Source of the DNA: Alphaproteobacteria bacterium HGW-Alphaproteobacteria-1
GTDB taxonomy: Bacteria > Pseudomonadota > Alphaproteobacteria > Rhodobacterales > Rhodobacteraceae
DNA: 64,000 nucleotides
Assembly (NCBI GenBank): GCA_002842985.1
Contig: PHEQ01000001.1
Span: 62,001-126,000 of the forward strand
Reading direction: 5' to 3'
The notes beneath the pieces are model-generated. The model was not told where the DNA came from. It did not search any database and saw only the letters and a program-made list of their open reading frames with translations. A program made the translations under genes and the position numbers. Shown here piece after piece: positions 8,074 through 16,434 of the stretch (the first letter of the stretch is position 1; every line of letters starts with the position of its first letter).

Positions 8074-8838
8074 TCACCGCGCGTCCTCGCCGGAATAGAG
8101 CGCCCTTTGCCGCGCGCTCAGCCGCGCGGTATCCATCACGAGACAAACGTCGATCGTGTTGAAGGCATGATCGACGAACGCCCCCTCGCCCACGCAGCCC
8201 CCCAGCCGCAAATAGGCCTTTATCAACGCGGGAACCGCACGCATCGCCGTGGGTCGGTCGATCTCGGCCTCGGGGATCAGGTCCATCCGCTGAAAATGAG
8301 CCTGCCGCGCGCGCACGCGCAATTCAGGCGGCGCAAGGTGGCGGTGATGCAGAAGCGACAGCGGCTGCGCCAGCGCCTGCGCATCGGTGCCGTGAAAGCT
8401 TGCCACGCCAAAGAGCACCTCGATGCCATGCGCCTCGACATAGCGCGCCAGCCCCTGCCAGAGGTGATAAAGCCCTACGCCCCCGCGATAGGACCGCGCA
8501 ACGCAGGACCGGCCCAACTCCAGCAGGGGCCGCCCGCTCGCCCGGAGCGGGGCAAGGTCGTATTCGTCCTCGGAATAGAATTGCCCCGCGCGCGCCGCCG
8601 CGTCCTGCCGCAACAGGCGGTAGACGCCCACCACCGCGCCACCGCGCGTCGCGTCACGCAACAGCAGATGGTCGAAGAACGGATCGAACCGGTCCCGTTC
8701 CAGCCGCGCGGCGTGATCGACCATCTCGCCATTGCCGCCCAGTTCCTCGACGAAAACCTCGTAGCGCAGGCGCTGCGCCGCCCTGACATCGGCCTCGGTG
8801 CGGGCAAGCTCTACTCGGAATCGGGGGGCTGCGCTCAT
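8074..8838 (-). CDS. olsB: L-ornithine N(alpha)-acyltransferase
   Basis: 254 residues. OlsB transfers a 3-hydroxyacyl chain from ACP to the alpha-amino group of ornithine, the first step of phosphorus-free ornithine lipid synthesis. The GNAT-like N-terminal part includes LRYEVFVEELGGNGEMVDH; LLELGRSCVARSYRGG and LFGVASFHGTD are conserved in OlsB/hemolysin-like acyltransferases. ATG 8838 gives the family length. A 106-bp gap upstream carries TTAA-N7-CTAA, which is discussed as a finding. The two ols genes form a two-gene operon ending near the terminator of the facing transcript. Confidence 0.9.
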   Translation of the reverse strand: MSAAPRFRVELARTEADVRAAQRLRYEVFVEELGGNGEMVDHAARLERDRFDPFFDHLLLRDATRGGAVVGVYRLLRQDAAARAGQFYSEDEYDLAPLRASGRPLLELGRSCVARSYRGGVGLYHLWQGLARYVEAHGIEVLFGVASFHGTDAQALAQPLSLLHHRHLAPPELRVRARQAHFQRMDLIPEAEIDRPTAMRAVPALIKAYLRLGGCVGEGAFVDHAFNTIDVCLVMDTARLSARQRALYSGEDAR

Positions 8839-8944
8839 CGGCCTCGGCTTTCTGTGGTTGGCCGGGTTTAGCCTATCAGAGGGCAGGCTTGCAACGCGGC
8901 GTTGGCGCATTGCCATGCGCGTGTTAACCTCCCGCTAACCAAGT

Positions 8945-9127
8945 TCAGTCATCATGATGTGGTAGAAGTGCCACACGGTTGCCGTCAATAACCACCTTGC
9001 CCTCTTCACGAAAGTTCACCGTGATGCGCCCGGCCACGTTCGACTGCACCTGCCCCACGCCCCAATCGGGGCGCGCCGGATTGGTCACAAGCATCCCCGG
9101 CTCAAGAAAGGCGTTCATCTCGGTCAT
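8945..9127 (-). CDS. DUF3553 domain protein
   Basis: 60-residue protein, essentially only the DUF3553 fold: PGMLVTNPARPDWGVGQVQS then RITVNFREEGKVVID. Related SH3-like modules occur in UvrD-type helicase tails, but free-standing copies have no known role. ATG 9127 or ATG 9118 are both possible starts. It diverges from chpT with only 26 bp between starts, so the two must share promoter sequence. Confidence 0.8.
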   Translation of the reverse strand: MTEMNAFLEPGMLVTNPARPDWGVGQVQSNVAGRITVNFREEGKVVIDGNRVALLPHHDD

Positions 9128-9153
9128 GCGATCGGCCCGTTGCGGGGGGCGCT

Positions 9154-9768
9154 ATGGCCGATGATCCGACCAGGCTGGCCCCGCTTTTAGGGTCGCGCAT
9201 CTGCCACGATCTGGCAAGCCCTCTGGGCGCGCTCATGGCCGGGCTCGACCTGATGGAGATGGCGGGACAGCCCACGCCGGAACTGGCGCTCATGCGCGAG
9301 AGCGTTGACGGCGCGCGCGTCACGCTCGATCTGATGCGGCTGGCCTTTGGTCAGGCAAGCGCCGGTGCATCCGTTGACAGCGATGTGTTGCACAGGTTGC
9401 TGGCCGCCGCGCTCGCCGCGCGTCCGCGCCTGACGCTCACCTGGGCGGTTAATGGCACTTTGCCGCGCTCCGAGGCGCAACAACTCGCCCTCGCGCTCAT
9501 GTGCGCGCTTCACGCGCTGCCGCGCGGCGGCACGGTGCATGTGGCGCGCGAGGGCGCGGTGCTCGCGCTGACCGCCACTGGCCACGTCTCCGTCGATCCC
9601 GCGCTCTGGGACGGGCTATCGGGCCGCGCCGCCCTGCCAGACCCGGACCCGCGCCGGATCGAGTTTGCTCTCCTCGCCCTGCTTCTTGCCCAGAGCGGTG
9701 CCGCGCTCCTGATCAACCACGAGCCCGAATCTCTCCAGCTCATTCTGTCGCAGGTCAAGGCCGATTGA
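9154..9768 (+). CDS. chpT: Histidine phosphotransferase ChpT
   Basis: 204 residues. ChpT takes phosphate from the CckA hybrid kinase and passes it to CtrA and CpdR, controlling motility, gene-transfer-agent and cell-cycle genes in alphaproteobacteria. The DHp-like helix SRICHDLASPLGALMAG (about residues 14-30) holds the phosphorylated His18. The C-terminal half (about 85-200) is the degenerate, ATP-free Bergerat-like domain. In Rhodobacterales chpT commonly neighbours small conserved genes such as DUF3553. No cckA or ctrA is in the window. Confidence 0.85.
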   Translation: MADDPTRLAPLLGSRICHDLASPLGALMAGLDLMEMAGQPTPELALMRESVDGARVTLDLMRLAFGQASAGASVDSDVLHRLLAAALAARPRLTLTWAVNGTLPRSEAQQLALALMCALHALPRGGTVHVAREGAVLALTATGHVSVDPALWDGLSGRAALPDPDPRRIEFALLALLLAQSGAALLINHEPESLQLILSQVKAD

Positions 9769-9799
9769 TCTTGGCGGGGATTCCCCGATAGTTAGGGCC

Positions 9800-10921
9800 A
9801 TGACCAAACCCGAGCGCCCTCCGCACGCCCCCGTGCCCACGCCAGACCCCGCGCCCGATCTCGGGCGCGTCCGCACCGCCGCACAGGTGATCATCGCCTT
9901 TGCCGTGGTGCTGTTCCTGCTGGTGCAGGCGCGTTTCATGCTGATCTCGCTGGCCACGGCGATCATCCTGTTCAGCCTGACGGCGGATGCGATCAATTCC
10001 ATCGCACGGGTGCGCTTGGGGCCCGCGCGCATTCCCAACTGGCTGGCCAGCATCGTGGCGCTGGCGCTGATCTCGGCGGCGCTGCTCAGCCTGTCGTCGG
10101 TCATCCTGTCACAGGCCAACACCGTGCTTTCGACCACGCTGGCCTATACCGACCGCGCCCCCGAGGCGATTGCCGCCACCGTTGCCTGGCTTGGCCCGGA
10201 TGCGGAAACGGCGGTGCGCAACGCGGTCGCCACCTTTGACGTGGCGGGCCATCTGCGCACGCTGGCGGGACAGGCGGGCAGCCTGATGCAGGGCGCGGTG
10301 CTGGTGATTCTCTTCGTCGGCTTCCTTTTTGCCGAGCGCGTCTGGTTCGACACCAAGCTCGAAAGCCTTCTGGGCGACAAGGCACAGGCGGCCAAGGCCG
10401 GGCGCATCATCTCGTCGATCATCCACCGGGTGAACTATTACCTGCTGGTCAAGACTGCCGTGAGCACGGTCACTGGCCTCATGGTCTATGGCGTGGCGCG
10501 CGCCTTCGGGCTGGATCTGGCGGGGCCGCTTGGGATCCTGACCTTCGTGCTCAATTACATTCCCGCCATCGGCTCGATCATCGCGACGGTGCTGGTGGCG
10601 CTGGTGGCCTTCGTGCAACTGGCCGACGGGCCGCTGACGCTGGCGATCTTCGCCATCGTCGGCGCTATCCAGTTCCTGAACGGCAACATCATCGACCCGA
10701 TGCTGATGGGGCGCGCGCTGCGCGTGTCGTCCTTCGGCATCATGATCAGCCTCGCCTTCTGGGGGGCGGTCTGGGGGATACCCGGGATGTTTCTCGCGGT
10801 GCCGATCATGGTGGGGATCATGATCGTGTGCAGCCATGTGCCGGGGCTGCGCCCGGTCGCGGTGCTTCTGTCGCGCGAGGGCCTGCCCGAGACCGAATCG
10901 GATCTTGATCGGCGGCGGTGA
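9800..10921 (+). CDS. AI-2E family transporter (TqsA/PerM family)
   Basis: 373-residue polytopic membrane protein. The Pro-rich N-terminus is followed by two adjacent TM helices (about 25-60), a third at about 78-95, a soluble loop (100-165), then the conserved C-terminal helix bundle with LGILTFVLNYIPAIGSIIAT and the signature FLNGNIIDPMLMGRALRVSS. Family members export AI-2 or other solutes or work as ion-coupled exchangers; the substrate is not predictable. It starts 31 bp after chpT and could be cotranscribed. It converges on alaX. Confidence 0.88.
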   Translation: MTKPERPPHAPVPTPDPAPDLGRVRTAAQVIIAFAVVLFLLVQARFMLISLATAIILFSLTADAINSIARVRLGPARIPNWLASIVALALISAALLSLSSVILSQANTVLSTTLAYTDRAPEAIAATVAWLGPDAETAVRNAVATFDVAGHLRTLAGQAGSLMQGAVLVILFVGFLFAERVWFDTKLESLLGDKAQAAKAGRIISSIIHRVNYYLLVKTAVSTVTGLMVYGVARAFGLDLAGPLGILTFVLNYIPAIGSIIATVLVALVAFVQLADGPLTLAIFAIVGAIQFLNGNIIDPMLMGRALRVSSFGIMISLAFWGAVWGIPGMFLAVPIMVGIMIVCSHVPGLRPVAVLLSREGLPETESDLDRRR

Positions 10922-10924
10922 CGC

Positions 10925-11641
10925 TCAGTCGTCGAGGTGCAGATAGACGCGCCGATTCTGTCGGCCCTTCTTCTCGACCTTGCCAAGGCGCAGCGCGCCG
11001 ATCTCGCCGGTGCGCGCCACATGGGTGCCACCGCAGGGTTGAAGATCAACCTGATCCTCGCCCTGCCCGATTCGGATGAGACGCACCCGCCCCGCCCCGC
11101 GCGGCGGAGCGACCGACATGGTCTTGACCAGCCCCGGATTGGCATCCAGATCCGCATCCGTGATCCAGTCTTCCGACACGCGCAGATCGCGCTCCACCAA
11201 CAGGTTGAGATAGGCCTCCAGGGTCTCGCGGTCTTCGGGCGCCTCGGGCATGTCGAAATCAAGACGACTGCGCGTCTCGCCCACCTGCCCGCCGGTGACG
11301 GGCAGCGGGATAACCACCGAGAGCAAATGCAGCGCGGTGTGCATCCGCATGTGACGGTGCCGCCGCTCCCAATCGAGATGCTGCATCACCTCTACCCCCA
11401 CGGACGGCAAAGGTTGCGGTGCGCCCGGCACAAGCGCGGTGCCCGCCTCGGCCTTCAATGCGGTGGCCACCACCATCTTGCCCCCTGCCCAGTCCAGCCG
11501 ACCGCTATCCCCCGGCTGCCCGCCACCGGTGGCGTAGAACAGGCAGCGGTCAAGGACCACGCCGCCCTCCGGCGTATGCGCCACGACCCGAGCGGGGGCC
11601 TCGGCGAGGTAAGGATCGTCGAGATAGAGCGCCCCGCTCAT
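10925..11641 (-). CDS. Alanyl-tRNA editing protein (AlaX-type hydrolase)
   Basis: 238 residues, homologous to the editing domain of AlaRS. These free-standing enzymes hydrolyse mischarged tRNA (Ser-tRNA-Ala or related). Zinc-site motifs are present: HTALH (HxxxH, within MRMHTALHLLSVV) and CGGTHVARTGEIG (CxxxH). FYATGGGQPGDSG near residue 36 is also typical. Its ATG overlaps the stop of the upstream channel gene (ATGA, 11638-11641), so it is the last gene of the cysK-mscS-alaX unit. Confidence 0.88.
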   Translation of the reverse strand: MSGALYLDDPYLAEAPARVVAHTPEGGVVLDRCLFYATGGGQPGDSGRLDWAGGKMVVATALKAEAGTALVPGAPQPLPSVGVEVMQHLDWERRHRHMRMHTALHLLSVVIPLPVTGGQVGETRSRLDFDMPEAPEDRETLEAYLNLLVERDLRVSEDWITDADLDANPGLVKTMSVAPPRGAGRVRLIRIGQGEDQVDLQPCGGTHVARTGEIGALRLGKVEKKGRQNRRVYLHLDD

Positions 11642-14079
11642 CGTCCGTCACCCTCGCCGCCATCGCCATCGACATCGCCCTCTGTCATCATGGCGGGCGC
11701 GGAGGACGGGGCGGCGGGCGCGGTCGGCGGCTCGGTGGCGGGTCCGGTCGCACCGCGCAACGCTTCGGGATTGCGCAACCAAAGATCCTGTTGCGGGAAC
11801 GGGATCTCGATCCCCTCCTCGGCGAAGCGGCGGGCGATCTCGTGGTTCATGTCGGATTTCACGCTCGCCACCCAGTTCACGTCGCGCAGGATGGCGCGAA
11901 TCTCGAAATCCAGCGAGCTTGCCCCGAAATTCTGGAAGAGAACGTTCGGCTTGGGGTTCATCAGCACCATCGGATGCGCCTCGGCCACCTCGCGCAGGAT
12001 CTTCTCCACTTTCCGGGTATCGGTGCCATAGGCCACCCCCACCGGCACGATCACCCGGCCCACGGTGTTGCCGCGCGTGTAGTTCGTCACCGTGCCGCTG
12101 ACGAAATCGGCATTGGGCACGATCACGTCGGTGCGGTCGAAGGTCTCGATCCGGGTGGAGCGCACCGAGATCGCCCGCACATAGCCGTGCTGCCCGCCCA
12201 CCTCGATCCAGTCACCCTCGGAAATCGGTCGTTCGATCAACAGGATGATGCCAGCAACAAAGTTGGACACGATGTTCTGAAGGCCGAAACCGATGCCCAC
12301 CGAGAGCGCCCCGGCGACGATCGCAAGCGAGCTGAGGTCGATGCCCGCGCTTGTGATGGCGGTGACCACGGCGAGGAAAATACCGACATAGCCCACCCCC
12401 GACACGATCGCATTACGCCCGCCGGTATCCAGTTTCGTCTTGGGCAGGAGCGTGTTCTTGAGCGCACCCTGCAAAAGCCGCGTGGCGACATAGCCCGCGC
12501 CGAAGACGACAGCGAAGGTCAGGAAAACCGTCGGAGACAGCTGTATCCCGCCAAGGCTTACCCCTTCCCGCAGACGGGTCCAGAATTCCTCGAGCTGCGC
12601 CGGACGCGCCCCCCAGATCAGCGCGAAACCCGGTAGAGACAGAATAATCAGCGCAAAGCCCGCCAATACCGGCACGAGCGATTCGTTCGCCCCCGCCCGG
12701 TTGCCGGTGATCATGACGTAAAGCTCGGTTACGAACCGCTGAACGATCAGCAGAGCGGCCAGCAGCAGGATCGACATGGCCATGGGCAACATCAGCGCCT
12801 GCGCTGCCTTCACATAGCCCACGGCGGCCAGCAACGGCCCGACAAAGGCCACTGCAACAAGGACGCGCGAGACCGCCTTCGTGATCCGCTCGGACACGCC
12901 GGTCTCGGTGTCGGGGTCGTCTTCGCAGGCCCGCAAGTGCAATCGCAAGAGCGCCGCCAGCCGCCACAGAAGCAGCCCGGTCAGCACCTGAATCGGGAAG
13001 ATCACGACATTGGTGGCGGCCTCGCTCCACGCCGCGTCATGCGCAACCGCCTGCACGAAATAGAACGCCGCCACCACCAGCCCGAGAAGCGCACCGTAAA
13101 GCCGACCAAGGTAGCGGCAGCGATCGTCGAGCATCAACACCGGGCCGCGTGGCTCGTGCCTTGGAAAGACACGCTGTGACAGCCAGCGCGCCAGCAGGAA
13201 GATGAATGCCGCCGGCAGGACCTGCCCAAGCACGGTCTCCCCGGTAGTGCCGACAAGACCAGTGCTCGAGACCGCCCGCACCAGCGCGTAGATCCCCGCA
13301 TAGGGCAGAAACCATTCCCCGAGCGACACGCCAAAGCTTGCAATCCAGCGGCCCGCGCTCGGCTCGTCCTTGGACAATTGCCGCATCAGCCGCCCGGACC
13401 ACACCCGACCCCGCGCGATCAGCACCAGCCCGAGAATCGTCCACGCGACGATCACCGGCAGGTTGTCATTCAGGATGACGCGCACCAGCGGGCTGCGCCA
13501 GGATTCCATCGTCTCGGCGCCGATCCTGTCCAGCAGACCAAACACGGTCTTGACCGCCTCGGGCCAGTGCAGCGGGTTGACCGGCATCGGCCCCAGTCGC
13601 AAAAGCTCGGCGGTCTGCCGGTCACGGATCGTCGCGTCGATCCCTGTGATCAGCCCGTCCGCGCGGCTGCGCGCAAGTTCGGCTGTGCGCACCGGTCCTT
13701 CCAGCCGCGTCAGCCGCCGGTTCAGTTCCTCGCGCTGCGCGGCGATATCGTCGGGTTCCGCACCATCCTCGGGCACGGGGCCAAGGGCGTCGATCTGTTC
13801 GCGCACGGTGCGGATCGAGGTGGCGTTGGCGCCCTGCGCCTCGACGAATTGCTGGCGGAACTCGACCAGTTGGCGGCGCAGGCGTTCCAGCTCGAGGATT
13901 TCGGCCTCGTTGATCTCGAGCACCTTCTCGATATCGGCCGCGACCGTTTCCCATTCGGCATAGTCAGGCCCGACAAGCGCCTGCTGCGCCTGCGCCATTG
14001 CCGCCATGTAGATCGGCGCGGCCAGACCCGCAAGCGCCGCGCCAAGCGCAATCCAGAGGATGAGAAAAAGCCGTTTCAC
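11638..14079 (-). CDS. Large MscS-type mechanosensitive channel with DUF3772 N-terminus
   Basis: 813-residue inner-membrane channel of the MscK/YbdG-like size class. The N-terminus is a hydrophobic anchor (1-22), then a coiled-coil periplasmic region (about 40-130, rich in Glu/Arg/Gln), then about ten hydrophobic helices. The C-terminal MscS core holds GALSVGIGFGLQNIVSNFVA (pore helix) and the beta domain GDWIEVGGQHGYVRAISVRS. The tail is acidic (DVDGDGGEGDG). The start is a GTG at 14079 that overlaps the cysK stop (GTGA); longer ATG starts lie inside cysK. It likely gates under osmotic down-shock. Confidence 0.88.
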   Translation of the reverse strand: MKRLFLILWIALGAALAGLAAPIYMAAMAQAQQALVGPDYAEWETVAADIEKVLEINEAEILELERLRRQLVEFRQQFVEAQGANATSIRTVREQIDALGPVPEDGAEPDDIAAQREELNRRLTRLEGPVRTAELARSRADGLITGIDATIRDRQTAELLRLGPMPVNPLHWPEAVKTVFGLLDRIGAETMESWRSPLVRVILNDNLPVIVAWTILGLVLIARGRVWSGRLMRQLSKDEPSAGRWIASFGVSLGEWFLPYAGIYALVRAVSSTGLVGTTGETVLGQVLPAAFIFLLARWLSQRVFPRHEPRGPVLMLDDRCRYLGRLYGALLGLVVAAFYFVQAVAHDAAWSEAATNVVIFPIQVLTGLLLWRLAALLRLHLRACEDDPDTETGVSERITKAVSRVLVAVAFVGPLLAAVGYVKAAQALMLPMAMSILLLAALLIVQRFVTELYVMITGNRAGANESLVPVLAGFALIILSLPGFALIWGARPAQLEEFWTRLREGVSLGGIQLSPTVFLTFAVVFGAGYVATRLLQGALKNTLLPKTKLDTGGRNAIVSGVGYVGIFLAVVTAITSAGIDLSSLAIVAGALSVGIGFGLQNIVSNFVAGIILLIERPISEGDWIEVGGQHGYVRAISVRSTRIETFDRTDVIVPNADFVSGTVTNYTRGNTVGRVIVPVGVAYGTDTRKVEKILREVAEAHPMVLMNPKPNVLFQNFGASSLDFEIRAILRDVNWVASVKSDMNHEIARRFAEEGIEIPFPQQDLWLRNPEALRGATGPATEPPTAPAAPSSAPAMMTEGDVDGDGGEGDGR

Positions 14080-15107
14080 GCCTCGAACACCCCCGGAATC
14101 GACCGCGGTGCGTGATCCAGCCACGACGGCGGGGGCAGGCCCTTTTCGCGCAGGAACTCGGGGTTCCATAGCTTGGACTGATAGCGGTTGCCGAAATCGC
14201 ACAGGATGGTGACGATGGTGTGCCCCGGCCCCATCTCGCGCGCCATGCGGATCGCGCCCGCGATGTTGATGCCGGTCGAGCCGCCCATGCAAAGCCCCTC
14301 CTCGGCCAGCAGGTCAAACACGATGGGCAGCGCCTCGGCGTCGGGGATGTTGTAGCTGAAATCGGGGGTGAAGCCCTCCAGGTTGGCGGTGATGCGCCCC
14401 TGCCCGATCCCCTCGGTGATGGACGATCCGTCGGCCTTCAGTTCGCCCGTGGTGTAGAAGCTGTGCAGCGCCGCGCCATCGGGATCCGCCAGTCCGATCT
14501 TGACGCCCTTGCCCTGAAGCGCCGTCGCCACGCCCGCCAGCGTGCCACCGGACCCGACCGCGCAGATGAATCCGTCCACCTTGCCGCCGGTCTGCTCCCA
14601 GATTTCCGGCCCCGTCGTCTCGACATGCGCCTGACGGTTGGCGATGTTATCGAACTGGTTGGCCCAGATCGCGCCATTGGGTTCGGTGCGCGCCAGTTCC
14701 TCGGCCAGACGTCCCGAATAGCGCACATAATTGTTGGGATTCTTGTAAGGGGCGGCGGGCACCTGCACGAGATCGGCCCCCGCCAGCCGCAGCATGTCCT
14801 TCTTTTCCTGGCTTTGTGTCTCGGGGATGACAATGACCGTCTTGAACCCCATCGACGCCCCAACGAGTGCAAGGCCGATGCCGGTATTCCCGGCCGTGCC
14901 CTCGACGATCGTGCCGCCGGGGGCGAGCAGCCCCTTTTCCACAGCGTCACGAATGATGAAGAGCGCGGCGCGGTCCTTGACCGACTGACCGGGGTTGAGA
15001 AACTCGGCCTTGCCGAGGATCTCGCAGCCGGTTTCCTCGCTGGCGCGGCGCAGCCGGATAAGGGGGGTGTTTCCCACGGCCTCGGCCAGATCCCGTGCAA
15101 TGCGCAT
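14076..15107 (-). CDS. cysK: Cysteine synthase A (O-acetylserine sulfhydrylase)
   Basis: 343-residue PLP enzyme making cysteine from O-acetylserine and sulfide. LNPGQSVKDRAALFI carries the PLP lysine; EGTAGNTGIGLA is the substrate loop and VGSGGTLAG the phosphate-binding loop. ATG 15107 is preceded by AGGAGCG. In Rhodobacter sphaeroides cysK was found with trgAB among loci for high-level tellurite resistance, and here it lies 56 bp downstream of trgB, so a shared role in thiol supply and oxyanion tolerance is reasonable. The next gene starts within its stop codon. Confidence 0.93.
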   Translation of the reverse strand: MRIARDLAEAVGNTPLIRLRRASEETGCEILGKAEFLNPGQSVKDRAALFIIRDAVEKGLLAPGGTIVEGTAGNTGIGLALVGASMGFKTVIVIPETQSQEKKDMLRLAGADLVQVPAAPYKNPNNYVRYSGRLAEELARTEPNGAIWANQFDNIANRQAHVETTGPEIWEQTGGKVDGFICAVGSGGTLAGVATALQGKGVKIGLADPDGAALHSFYTTGELKADGSSITEGIGQGRITANLEGFTPDFSYNIPDAEALPIVFDLLAEEGLCMGGSTGINIAGAIRMAREMGPGHTIVTILCDFGNRYQSKLWNPEFLREKGLPPPSWLDHAPRSIPGVFEA

Positions 15108-15163
15108 GTTCGTCGCTCCTGTCCTGTCTCGGGTCTCAGGTTTATGGGGTTGAGTTGCGGAAC

Positions 15164-15979
15164 TCAACCCGCGGCCCGAAGCCGCGCGCGCTCGCGCTCA
15201 AGCCACAGAAGGCTCAGCACCAGCGGCCCGTTATTGGCTTCACCCGAACGCAAGATATCCATGGCCTGCGTGAAGGCGATGACATGGGTGCGGATATCCT
15301 CTTGCTCGGTCTCCAGACCGCCACGCCCCTGCCCAAGCTCCGGCAGGTCGCAAATCCCCAAGAAAAGATGGAAATACTCGGTCGAATAGCCCGGCGTGCA
15401 GTAATGACTTGAAATCTTCTCCAGCCCGCGCAGATCGAGACCGGCCTCCTCGCGGCATTCGCGGCGCGCGGTCTGCTCCGGCGTCTCGCCGCCATCGACG
15501 CGACCCGCCACCGGCTCGAGCATGAAGGGGCGCGGATCGCCGCGCCCATAGGGGCCCATGCGGAACTGCTCCACCAACAGCACCCGGTCGCGCGCCGGAT
15601 CATAGGGCAGCACCAGCGCGGCATCGGTCGCCACGAACACCTCTCGCGCGAGCACCTCGCTTTGTCCACCATCGAAAAGCGGCGCGCGCAAATCATAGCG
15701 GCGGGTCAGGAAAAACCCGTCATGGGTCGTTTCAACGCGGTCCTGCGCCACCGCCTCGCGCGGGGCATCGCTACGCAGGGTCACGGGCGCGGCATGCGCC
15801 CGCGCCTCAATCCGCGCATGGGCGCGCGCGAGGATCATCTGCCGCCGCGCGGCCATCTCTGCGACATCCGCGCCCCGGTCATAGCCGCGCAGCACCTCCG
15901 CCAGGGCCTCGGTGCGCAGCGCCGCGCCCACACCCTCGCCCAGAACCGCCGTCACATAGGCGTTCTGTGCCGCGCTCAC
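15164..15979 (-). CDS. trgB: TrgB-like NUDIX hydrolase (tellurite resistance locus)
   Basis: 271 residues. The C-terminal 165 residues form a NUDIX hydrolase domain of the ADP-sugar pyrophosphatase type: EPVAGRVDGGETPEQTARRE leads into CREEAGLDLRG, the GX5EX7REUXEEXGU box. The N-terminal ~95 residues are a helical, Ala/Arg-rich region of unknown role. TrgB was named in Rhodobacter sphaeroides as part of a tellurite-resistance operon; the substrate is unknown. I place the start at GTG 15979, which overlaps the trgA stop (GTGA); a GTG two codons upstream is also possible. Confidence 0.85.
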   Translation of the reverse strand: MSAAQNAYVTAVLGEGVGAALRTEALAEVLRGYDRGADVAEMAARRQMILARAHARIEARAHAAPVTLRSDAPREAVAQDRVETTHDGFFLTRRYDLRAPLFDGGQSEVLAREVFVATDAALVLPYDPARDRVLLVEQFRMGPYGRGDPRPFMLEPVAGRVDGGETPEQTARRECREEAGLDLRGLEKISSHYCTPGYSTEYFHLFLGICDLPELGQGRGGLETEQEDIRTHVIAFTQAMDILRSGEANNGPLVLSLLWLERERARLRAAG

Positions 15980-16434
15980 GACCACCGCCGCGCCACAAAT
16001 TCGCCGAGAACACCCACAAGAAAGCCGCCCGCCAGCAGCACACCGATCAGCGTGCCGTCAAGCATGACAAGCGCAAAGTCGGCGGCAATCTCCAACATCG
16101 TGGTAAATCCGGTCATCAGACCGTTGATCCGGCGGTCCAGCGCAAGGCGCAGCATCTCGTTCAGGCTCTGGAAAAACAGCGCCCAGAACACCAGCGCCAT
16201 CAATCCCGTCAGCCCGGCGCTGATCGAGGTTGCATAACCATGGCCCAGCCGTCTGCCTGTCACCATCCAGCCACAGACAATCCCGAGACCGACATTTACG
16301 TAATTGAACATGCCGAACTGTGTCTCGGCAGGCATCAACGGGCGATACAATTCCGATCCGATCCAGCCAAGCGCTCCCAGACCGATGGCCGCGACGAACT
16401 TTCCGGCCGTTGGCATGGAATCGGAGACGGGCAT
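15976..16434 (-). CDS. trgA: TrgA-like membrane protein (tellurite resistance)
   Basis: 152-residue integral membrane protein with about four hydrophobic helices (about 10-27, 43-60, 70-90, 110-145). It matches the TrgA family by its small size, its TM pattern and its position between a cyclopropane-fatty-acid synthase gene and trgB, as in Rhodobacter sphaeroides. The biochemical mechanism is unknown. ATG 16434 abuts the upstream stop (TAGATG); the second in-frame ATG is 6 codons in. Confidence 0.82.
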   Translation of the reverse strand: MPVSDSMPTAGKFVAAIGLGALGWIGSELYRPLMPAETQFGMFNYVNVGLGIVCGWMVTGRRLGHGYATSISAGLTGLMALVFWALFFQSLNEMLRLALDRRINGLMTGFTTMLEIAADFALVMLDGTLIGVLLAGGFLVGVLGEFVARRWS

